Source of the DNA: Siphonodentalium dalli
Lineage: Eukaryota > Mollusca > Scaphopoda > Gadilida > Siphonodentaliidae
Length of the DNA: 64,000 nt
Assembly (NCBI GenBank): GCA_032622095.1
Contig: CP136069.1
Location: forward strand, 39,720,194-39,784,193
Direction of reading: 5' to 3'
Part shown: in pieces, positions 30,582 to 40,300 of the stretch
Position numbering within the stretch: position 1 is the first letter of the stretch
How the letters are laid out: each line of letters begins with the position of its first letter
Notes under the pieces: model-generated
The model's input: only the letters and a program-made list of their open reading frames with translations
Database searches by the model: none
Told to the model about the DNA's origin: nothing
Position numbers and translations under genes: made by a program

Positions 30582-31184
30582 CTAGAAGGTGACCCGACTT
30601 CGTCCGGGCATTGACCTTGAATTGTCCATTTTCAAGGTCAAGGTCAAGTGGGGTCACGATTTGACCAGTCCAAAACACTGCCAGGACAAAAGTACCCGAC
30701 AAACGTGCCCGTCGAAATCCATCCGGTTTTACCCGATTTGACCTTGAATTTATTATTTTGAAGGTCAAGGTCAGGTCGGAGTCACGATTTGACCCGTCCA
30801 AAACACTCAATTGCAAAAGTACCCCCATGTATCAAATTTCGTCGAAATCACATCAAAATTGGCGATTTGACCTTGAATTGGCCCGATTTCAAGGTCAATG
30901 TCACGTCGCACGGGTAAATGAATATGCTTATGAGACTCCCCGTACGAATGTACCCCCGCGTACCAAGTTTCATTGAAATCCCGTAATATTTGGGCGTTTG
31001 ACCTTGAAATTACCCGATGTCAAGGTCAAGGTCACGTCGCACGGACAAATTAATAGGCCTATGCCCGTTCCTGGCCGAAAATACCCCCACATACCAAGTT
31101 TCATCGAAATCGGCTCGGTCGTTTTCGAGAACACACAGACAGACAGACAGACACACAGACAGATCTTCCAAAATATATAATAGA
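30582..31184 (-). mobile_element. non-autonomous Helitron, array copy B
   Basis: Directly abuts copies A and C. The junctions read CTAG|TCTATTATATAT on the minus strand with no host base between. Near its 5' end is a (CTGT)n stretch, and the 3' hairpin is CCCGGACGAAGTCGGG. The interior has more 'aaggtcaaggtcacgtcgc' blocks than copy A. Confidence 0.75.
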
Positions 31185-32010
31185 CTAGAAGGTGACCCGA
31201 CTTCGTCCGGGCTTTGACCTTGAATTGACCATTTTGAAGGTCAAGGTCAGGTGGGGTCAAACACCAACACCCCAAAAATGGTGGAAATCGGCCCAGCGGA
31301 TACCGGGATAATCGGCCCAGCGGATACCGGGATAATCGGCCCAGCGGATACCGAGATACCCTATGCATCAAATTTCGTCCGTAAAAATCCGCCAGTTTAA
31401 CCCGGTTTGATTTCCACTCAAGTATATAAACGCGCCTCATATACACACGCTCATTAATTATCAAGTTTCAACGTAAAGATAAATTACCATCGGTGCCCGA
31501 GATATCGCCAAGACGTCTGAAACAGTCAAATGCATCGGCCGGTTAAGCGTTAACGTGATCTAACGTTATGACCTCTAACGACGTCATAGAAGTTACGCAT
31601 TGTTTTTATCCTGATGGAAGATAGTACCACTTCTTCTTGATAATTGAGGCAGATAACTAAAACGGATACATACGCATTATATATCGTTGGAAAGAGGAAA
31701 CACGAAAGATTCTCACAGTGTCATTATTATGACTGGCATTTTATTATTCGCGCTGTTTCGAATCGATTTGTAAGCACCGAACTCAAATGAAAGTCCCGTA
31801 ACACAGCGTAAAAACAGATTTGACCTCGGCAAGTGCAAAGTTGACCTCGGATCTGAAAATTAATATGCCTATGCCACTTCCCGACCGATAGTAACCTCAC
31901 ATACGAAGTTTCATCGAAATCGGGTCTGCCGTTTTCGAGTTCATTGCGAACACACACACAGACAGACACACCACACACACACAGACAGATCTTCCAAAAT
32001 ATATAATAGA
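31185..32010 (-). mobile_element. non-autonomous Helitron, array copy C (5'-most)
   Basis: Starts, on the minus strand, after a host A with TCTATTATATATTTTGGAAG and a (TG/CTGT)n stretch, and ends with the same hairpin and CTAG. It carries a private triplication of 'atcggcccagcggataccg' (31288-31354) and about 350 bp not found in A or B. Confidence 0.7.
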
Positions 32011-32564
32011 TACCTTACTCGTATTTAAATTCGCGCAGTACTATTTTTCGCTCTGTTTAACATTCGCGCACTTTGAATTCGCGCACCAAGCTGCGCGAGT
32101 TCAAAACTGACAATAATATATTCGAAAAAATCTTGTATACCTTATATGAGTTTCGTCCTTAGTTATACATGCATGTGTATATAACGTATAACGTATAATC
32201 TCGAATAAAATTTACAGCGAATAACATACAACTTTGTCATAATTGTGTTGTAAGACGGGTGCTTATGATCCAAACAATCATTCTGATATACATGTATAAT
32301 AAATATTAATAATGGAATTGAACTCGACAGAAGTAAAACCACAACAGCGCGTATGCGTCAATGACTTCAGAAATTAAATCACGATTACGTGTATTTTGTA
32401 TGCATATCTAACTCACACTGTTTGATCACGGTGTCACCCAGGGGCGTAGGAACCGGGGGGGGGGGCAAGGTGGGTATTTACCCCCCCCCCAATATTTTCC
32501 AAAGGTTAGTAAAAATATTTGGCAAACTAATGAAGTATCGCCGACGATCGCGGCAATGCACACC

Positions 32565-33030
32565 CCCACGATACATACCCACACCTTACATACCTCCATG
32601 ATACATACCCACACTATACATACACATACTATACATACCAACACGATACATACCCATACTATGCATACCCACATTATACATATCCACACTATACATAGCC
32701 ACACTATACATACCCACACTATACATACACACGCTATACATACCCACACAATATATACCACCACTATACATACACACGCTATACATACCCACACGATACA
32801 TACCCACACAATATATACCACCACTATACATACCCACGCTATACATACCCACACTATACATACCCACATTATACATACCCACACTATACATACCCACACT
32901 ATACATATATACTCACACAATACATACCACCACTATACATAACCACGCTATACATACCCCCACTATACATACCCATGATACATACATACCCCCACGACAC
33001 ATACCCACTATACATACCCACTATACATAG
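32565..33030. repeat. 15-bp minisatellite (ACCCACACTATACAT)n
   Basis: About thirty units of 'acccacactatacat' with single-base variants. Because the unit is a multiple of three and lacks stops, long open frames appear on both strands (HTHTIHTHT and SVGMYSVGM types). These are artefacts. A G-run then C-run (32455-32490) precedes it. Confidence 0.85.
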
Positions 33031-33320
33031 GGTTGTGAATTCGGAGACGTGCTTCAGCCAGGAATGGGTGTAATTCTTAGAAGCATTATTTCAACATCAA
33101 AAATCTGAACATGATGTATCGCTTTACATGTACATATGAACAATGACGTTGGGAATGGTTGCACGCAAGTAAATATATTTGTCTATTAGCTAACTAAAAT
33201 AACCCTCCTGGTTTCCATATTAGTTTGTATAAACTTACGAGTCTTACTATTTTTCGCTCAGTTTTAAATTCGTGCACCGATGGGTACGCAAACAATCAAA
33301 ATATTACTGCGCGAATTTAA

Positions 33321-33789
33321 AGGTACTCAACCCGATAAAACTCCTCTCAATTACTATTTCAATGGCTTCGGGGGTAAAAAATATTTGATTCGAGTCGAGG
33401 AAGTCACCCATCAAAGCTCAGATTTGTTAGATATCGATTTTAGAAATCTATTATTTTTCATTATCGGGAATACTATCTGGCCCAGAACTCAGTCAAAATT
33501 ACGTTAAAATTACCACTTGATTTTAGAGTTATCCATCCTTGTCTGTTTGAATAGATTTGGAGAACACATCCAGAGCAGATTACGGCAGTTAGTAGTACGC
33601 ATCTCGAGTTTATAACAAATTTCAAAAATCAATATCTAATAACTCTGAGCTTTGTTTGATGGGTTCCTCGACTCGAATCAAATATTTTTTACCCCCAAAG
33701 CCAAAGAAATAGTAATATAGGACCCTCCGATCGGATTGTTGTTGTTGGAATCTGTTGAGATGGGGACCCTCTTTACGGGTTGAGTACCT
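33321..33789. mobile_element. TTAA-flanked MITE (Kolobok/piggyBac type), copy 1
   Basis: Ends AGGTACTCAACCCG and the inverse CGGGTTGAGTACCT lie between TTAA copies (33317-33320, 33790-33793). Long inverted arms (~170 bp, with 'ttcgggggtaaaaaatattt' and its inverse) make most of its 469 bp. The termini do not begin CCC, so Kolobok is more likely than piggyBac. It sits inside another AT-rich repeat whose flanks share 'cgcgcgaattt' words with 32030-32100. Confidence 0.75.
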
Positions 33790-34089
33790 TTAAATATACG
33801 AGTAAGGTGTTTCAACTGGTCATATATGGCTACAAAAGGCTGATAAGTGAGACTCACGTTTTACAGGGAGGTATTTTCTTATTTTGTGGCGCATTTTGTA
33901 ACTCAAAATACAACTGAAGATATATACATCGGACACTTTATATTTGATAATTGTTTTAAGATGGCGTCCAAAACGGCCACCAACATCGAATTTTTTTTAA
34001 CTTACCGACACAAATTTAACTGGGTTCATCATATGGGGATAAGGGAATTGTTCTATAAGATCATTAAATTGTGTTCGTCAACAAACTAA

Positions 34090-35705
34090 AGAACTCTAAT
34101 ATCTTATCTGAATTCGAGTATATTGTGATGAGTAATTGATTGCCGAAAATGCCCAATAACTCTGCTCATCCTCAGGGTAGCCAGTTAAGTCAAAATTGGC
34201 ATTATCTTCACATTTCATACACCATGTACATCATGGCACGTCAGCGGCCAAATGACAACAATTCGCATGAATTGTTGCAGTCAATTACAAATCGCAGTAG
34301 TTCATAACTGCTATTTGATAGGGATGAAGTGCCATTAATGGGTTGTTGATGTGTAGGACTTCCGGGTCCCTCACACAGCGACCATCCATTCCCATATAAT
34401 CCCATGCCCCCCCCCATATATCTCATGCGATGTATCTATGATTTCTATACTCATGTTGCGGGGTCATTTTAGCCAGACCTATTTATAAGATTTCAACATG
34501 TTTTTTGTATATAAATATTATATCCAAAGAGTCTTTGGTGAGAATGTTAAAGTCAATCTTGAGGGAGACAAGCAGAACTCCCATAGCTTGATTAAATATT
34601 AGCGCTGGGAAACGGACCGGGCCACCCAGTGCGATCCGATACACTGAATGCCAAAAGTTACAGTACTTCGGGATTTTCGGGAAAATTTTGGACTTATATG
34701 TAGCTGTTACGTTTCTGCCTATCTTGTGGGTATATATGATGGGTAAAACTGAAATTATATGGATTTATTAACCATACGGAGATTATAACAGTAACACGGT
34801 GTTGATCTATTATATGAACCCGACGGGCATGAAAGGGACCATGAGAGTGGATTGGCCAAGCATGATCACGCCTGAATCTTGCTTCATCGTTGGTTATAGA
34901 TTCGTTCTTATTCATGTGCATCTATAGGTGCTGACTTTAGTGACACTGCATGTCACTGTTACTAGTGTTTGTTATCATATGGCCCTACACATGTATCTCT
35001 TGCGCTATAAACAGGGCTATGGTTATATATGCCGCACAACGTTGGGTTATATATATAATGGAGCCCAAATTGCATATGGTTATAATGTGGGTTGTAGGAA
35101 AGGGCCTCGGGCATCCCAGAATGGGTGTTATGTGAGTGTATTGTGCTAAGTAATTGGCTGATAGTTTGCACGAAGAACATTTGCAGTGGTGAAATATAAT
35201 AAAAATGTTGATTTTAGACGATTACAGAAGGCAGCGGTTAAACTTAACGCCGGCGGGTATTTAAATGACTATATAGATGGTGATGGAAACAATCTATAGG
35301 GTTTATTATATCTACTTCATATCACGTAAATCACGCATTGTATAGCCTCTCGGCATTTGTTATATATATATATACATATATTCAAATAAAAATTGGAATT
35401 CGCTGTCAGAGTGTGATCGATCCATTTCCGAACAATGTTCCAAGAGTTCGTGCACAAAGATGTACTTATACTCACGGGTGACGTATATATGGCCGGGGCC
35501 CACAAGCAGGTATACGTATCTAATTACACAAATGTGAATAATTTAGTATGTGTTTGTTTGGAGTACATTTGTAGTCGAAACAATCGTGTATTTTTAAGTA
35601 CATAAGTTCTAGCAGTGTTATCGATATACACCAAACGCCAATCCCACTAGACTCGGATTTATGGTCCACATAAAGGGAGCAACCAATGGATGTCAAAGTC
35701 ACGGA
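34090..35705. other. unassigned DNA
   Basis: Only (AT)n tracts (35360-35385) and scattered short frames are present. No gene or named repeat is supported. Confidence 0.4.
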
Positions 35706-35866
35706 GGGGAATCACGTGGTTTCGAGGTTGGTGAATACCACGCATACAAAATGGCCGAGGCTATAGTGCTAACGCACAAAAAAAAACATAATATATGAGG
35801 AACTGACACAAATCATAGCTTTTTACTGTTACGAGCATATGCTAGTTTATTTCTGAAATAAGTTGA

Positions 35867-36060
35867 TACATGTACCTTATTTTTTTTAATATGCTCAATG
35901 GTTTTATAATAACATTCTGACCAAAGTTGCCAGTCGGAGGTGCGTGGAACACCAGTCCATACATCATTACATCTTGGAGAATCCTTCGACTGACAATTTG
36001 GTAAGAATGTTAGAGTAAACAAATGTGAATTCGGACACAAATGAGTATCAGCTTGTTTGA
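35867..36060 (-). CDS. possible internal exon, Cys-containing, unknown protein
   Basis: A minus-strand frame reads CPNSHLFTLTFLPNCQSKDS, PRCNDVWTGVPRTSDWQLWS and ECYYKTIEHIKKNK, followed by a usable donor (AAG|GTACATG). The composition (three Cys, three Trp) looks coding. A weak acceptor ('caaacaag|CT') lies near 36050. The candidate first exon upstream (36135-36179) does not join in frame to that acceptor, so the gene model is incomplete or decayed. Confidence 0.35.
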
Positions 36061-36134
36061 AAAATAGAAAACTAGCATCTGATCGTAGCTGACAAAATAT
36101 ATTATGTAATATGTCATAGCTTAATTTATTACCT

Positions 36135-36179
36135 TTTTTTTCTCGTTTCTTGTCGCGTTTTCGATCGCTTCGGCCATTT
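36135..36179 (-). CDS. possible first exon, MAEAIENATRNEKKK
   Basis: ATGGCCGAAGCG in good start context reads fifteen codons to the donor 'AAAAAG|GTAATA'. The tandem copy at 36870-36930 has lost most of this coding stretch, while the surrounding non-coding sequence is kept. No phase-compatible second exon was found. Confidence 0.3.
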
Positions 36180-36527
36180 TGAATGCGTGATACACATCAA
36201 CTCGAAACCACGTGATTCCCCACCGTGAAATTACCACCGGTACCAATGCACATTCGGTACCAGGACGATACCGGGGATGAAAACCGCGGTATCGGTATAC
36301 ATGTAGTATATAGTATATGAAGACGTCCATGCATGAATATCATATGTAGCACTTAATTACTGCCGCTATAGCGTGGGTTTATTCATTGCAGCTCAGTGCA
36401 GCTTGTAATTAACTTTCTATTGTATAAACATGCAAAATATAGCGTTAATCCCATTTAGATTCGAATTAGGCCTTCAAAGGCCGAGTAGATGAGAATGTTT
36501 AGGCCATATCGATCTATAACTTGATTA

Positions 36528-36840
36528 TCTCATATATATTTTGAAGACCTCTGTCTGTCTGTCTGTCTGTTTGTCTGTTTGTTTGTCTGTCTGTCTGACA
36601 TTAATACAAATCTACGATTCTCGACCGATCGGGACGAAACTTGGTACGTGTGTTTAGTTTGACCCGGCGGCCGACGTTGTCGTATTGGCGAGCCCGTGCG
36701 ACGCCCGTGCAGCGCATGCGCAGACGAGATCTCGGAAACGGGTGGAGCTATCGACTTGAAATTTGCTATGTGAATGTATCTTGCCCCGGATACGAATTTT
36801 ATCGGGTCGCCGAGCCCGTGCGACGCCAGCTTCGCGCATG
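36528..36840 (+). mobile_element. truncated non-autonomous Helitron
   Basis: Begins after a host A with TCTCATATATATTTTGAAG, a (CTGT)n stretch, then 'gatcgggacgaaacttggta'. It is cut at 36840 by the tandem-duplication junction, so the 3' hairpin and CTAG are missing. It is the same family as 50142-51169. Confidence 0.75.
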
Positions 36841-37192
36841 CAATATATTATGTAATATGTCATATAGCTTAATTTATTACCTTTTTTTCTCGTTTCATTT
36901 TGAATGCGTGATACTCATCAACTCGAAACCACGTGATTCCCCACCGTGAAATTACCACCGGTACCAATGCACATTCGGTACCAGGACGATACCGGGGATG
37001 AAAACCGCGGTATCGGTATACATGTAGTATATAGTATATGAAGACGTCCATGCATGAATATCATATGTAGAACTTAATTACTGTCGCTATAGCGTGGGTT
37101 TATTCATTGCAGCTCAGTGCAGATTGTAATTAACTTTCTATTCTATAAGCATCCAAAATATAGCGTTAATCCCATTTAGATTCGAATTAGGC
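36841..37192. repeat. tandem duplication, unit 2 (left part)
   Basis: Parallels 36096-36470 closely, but a ~25-bp stretch covering the MAEAIENATR codons is lost. The copy is interrupted at 'gaattaggc' by the TIR element that starts at 37193. Confidence 0.8.
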
Positions 37193-37277
37193 CACGGGGG
37201 TTCATCTGTTACACGACAAACGCGCCTCTCTCCGATAAACGCTGCGCGGCACATTCCGATTTGCTACGCTTCACACC
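37193..37277 (+). repeat. left terminal inverted repeat of the DNA transposon
   Basis: Runs from CACGGGGG to 'cgcttcacacc' and pairs with 49997-50080. It contains 'ctctccgataaacgctgcgc', whose CGATAA/TTATCG core recurs in the subterminal region. The zinc-finger gene's ATG lies only 37 bp inside this repeat, so the promoter probably overlaps the TIR. Confidence 0.85.
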
Positions 37278-37313
37278 CGATAATGGTGTGGAAATCAGCA
37301 TATTTTCACCAAA

Positions 37314-40300
37314 ATGGTAAGTTTTTACAGTATTCATAAATTATTTCTGAAAAAACAATTAACATATATGATCGGACTGCTTTAACAATGATTTGTACCT
37401 TACTATAGCACAGATCTGTTCCTTAATTGTAACACAATAGTCATTTATCGCTCGAGTTTTAGGCACGCTACTTTTCTCATGTTCCGATAATTGATACGCT
37501 ACACTTCTCTTCTCCAAACATCGCCTTGATCAATACGGCAAAAAATCGACCATATTCGGAGTATATGCATAGATTTTTGAATGTATTTCAACGGTATTAT
37601 TCAATATAAGCACACACGTATGCAAACTACCCAACATTATTGAGTAGAAATGACACTATTTTGCTTTCAGTCGTTATATTTTGGTATTTACGCGATTTAT
37701 TATGATTATTTCTGGTTGGCACACACTAGTTAAGGTTATTGTTGTATGATATCGTGTCTGATTATTCTTGTGACCGTGCTATTTTATATACCAAAACAGT
37801 ATATTCCTTTATTACATGCTACACATGTATACTAACTAAGTTATTATACCTAACTCACTAATATACATTTTATAGCTGCATTATCATTTCATTCCGCGTA
37901 CTTGGTTCATTCCATTCCGCGCTATTCCGTTCTATTCACTTCCCTTCCCAGTTGCATTCCTGTTCTGCATTTCGCTATTTCATATTCTTAACTTAGCCCA
38001 ATTCCTTGTCCACTGAGTCTACTCTGTCTAGTTCATCGCCCAATCTGAGATCTAACTGTCGGACATTAAGGTGTCTTAGCCAATCACAGGTAAGCTTATT
38101 TGCCGCGCTTTTCAGTTGATAATTAGTGTTCGATGTGACAACATCGTTCCGTCGTGACACACTCAGTGTAAGCGTACATTCTTCTATGCCTGAAGAATGT
38201 TACAGTTATAAAGTATAAGATGAATACTACGTTATGACATCTTGACCTATGTTCCTACGATATGGTATGTGATATTCTGTTATATGTTTTTTACCCATTA
38301 TTATATCTTTATTTTAATACTATTGTCTTCGGTTTTAGAAGTTTAGAATTACATCACATTTGCAATATATATTTGCCCAATAGTTTAGTGATGTTGGAAA
38401 TCGCACACTGCGTTCATAATCTACCTTTTATTCTAGCATATAGGTTTTATTTCTAACTGTTCGTCACAGTTAGGATTGTGTCAAAATAGTTGTTTATATC
38501 GAAGTTGGTTTTTGACACAATCACATTTCACATATTTATTTATATCCATTCTGGATATATATTTTGGTAGCAACTACAACCTATGTATTTGTTCACCAGG
38601 GTCCTTTTTCTCGTTGGACATCTCTCGATTGATGTTTGATGCTCGATGCTCGATGTGATGTTGCTGTCAAGCTGTCTATAAAGATGTGTTGTGATGTCAT
38701 CCATGTTGTGATGCTTGTTGGATGTGTTCCGTTCGGTATTGCTTGAGTATTCAATTAAATGCATGAGCAGACTTTTAGGTAGGCTTAGTGTTTTCATAGA
38801 CCCTGCCAGATGTTAAGACTCAGAGCCCATAAATGTTTGTGATAGCGACATGGTTCACTTAAGACCCACCCCTGTGCTCTACCACAATGGCGCCCATTCG
38901 TATAGCTATGGCTCTGATTATAGTGTGGAACTTTGAAATTGGTGTGAAAATTGGAACTTTGTAGAAATTCGTGTTTTCGTGCTTCAAAAACTGTCAAAAA
39001 ATTACAATCAGGATTTCTGGAGATATTCAGCGTTGGATTGGAAGAGACAATGAGATTTGAACAGTTTTATGCTTAAAAATGCATAAAAACATAAATTATG
39101 TTGAAAATTTGATAAATTTTGTTGAAATTTTTAAATTTTCATGTTATTCAGTGAAATTTGTAAACACATTGTTTTGGTGTGGCTGTATTCCTTTAATATT
39201 ATAATTATGTCTAAATTTGTGTATTGTCAGCTCTGTTTAGTCGTTTTTAGCGTTTGGGCAAAGTCCAAACTTTAAATTCGATTTGTTATCTGCCAATATC
39301 GTGGTCCGGATTTTGGTAAATTTAAACCCGGTAAAGTTGTGTTTTCCGGAATTGGGTAGTCCGTGGTTTCGTTTTCGTTTCGTCGTTGGAGCACATTTTC
39401 TATTGATCAGAACAAAGTAAACAAATAAACACGTGTATAGTCTGTTTTCAATTCTTCTGATCAAGTAGCATTTAAAAGCTTATAATTAGCTTTTGTTTAG
39501 GTAACAATAGGTGTAGTTAGGTATATAATATATCAGTCCAGCCACACATTATGTATTGTACATGTATGCTGTCAAAGTTTATTCTTTGACTGAAATATTG
39601 TCATAAAGTGACATCTGTTGATAAATGCATACATGTAGGCCAAATGTCAGCTTGTGAATTGCAAGGTGAATTTCATTGCAAATCACCGGAGATTTTCTGA
39701 AACCGAAGTTGGTCGAGAATATTTCAAATTTCTTGACATTCGGTCATCACTTTTTTGTGACGGTGTAATAAATACTTGTTGTCTCCAACATTATGCAATG
39801 CAATTCTGACTTTGCATTAATAAGTTAGTAGTTTTCAGACCCGGTGTTGGACAAATTGTCCCAACTAGTTCTGGTAGTACAAGCAGGTGTTGTCATCTTG
39901 GTTTGTTGTTAGTCGTGACATGGTAAGTTGGTGTCGGAGTCTGCAGCTGTCGGAGTCTCAGGTTAACGGTGAGTCAACCCTGAACCCTCCCCTGCCACAC
40001 CCTCTTTCCCACTAAATTTTTTTTGTGAGCCAAGTAAGCATCGCGCTTGCTTTCATCTCATTTCATCAGATAGGTGCATGAGTTAATTCGTTGCGACACT
40101 AATTAGGTGGAAGTTTAACTTAACCAAACTAATTAGTAGCAGTTGTCGGCAAGAAAACTTGCAAATTTTCAGCCAGTCCACACTTAGCATGCAAGCGGAA
40201 GTGAAATTTGTATTAAAATTTTCAGACGACGGTGAATTTATAGTGCGACAATAGGTGATTGTAAAAATCTTTATTGATTTTCAGTGACGGTGAATTGTGA

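Larger units (their letters stand above)
35706..36230. repeat. inverted duplication of a 'CACGTG ... ATGGCCGA' segment
   Basis: On the plus strand 35709-35765 reads 'ggggaatcacgtggtttcga' and later 'aaaATGGCCGAGGC'. On the minus strand 36226-36165 reads 'ggggaatcacgtggtttcga' and later 'aaaATGGCCGAAGC'. The two halves face each other with ~400 bp between. CACGTG is an E-box core. This looks like two copies of a promoter plus start-codon exon in convergent orientation, or a diverged foldback element. Confidence 0.6.
36096..36840. repeat. tandem duplication, unit 1
   Basis: 'tatattatgtaatatgtcat' opens this unit and recurs at 36845. The two units then run in parallel ('aattaccaccggtaccaatg', 'cattcggtaccaggacgata'). 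Unit 2 continues from 36841 to 37192 and, beyond the inserted transposon, from 50081 into a Helitron. Unit 1 contains the uninterrupted target sequence 'gaattaggccttcaaagg' near 36463. Confidence 0.8.

Noticed and set aside
30041-31464. Minus-strand frames up to 164 codons
   Set aside because: They span Helitron boundaries and 'aaggtcaaggtca' repeats; no Rep, helicase or other motif is present.
32426-32942. Long open frames on both strands (HTHTIHTHT and VGMYSVGMY types)
   Set aside because: They arise from a 15-bp tandem repeat without stop codons; unit length divisible by three keeps frames open.
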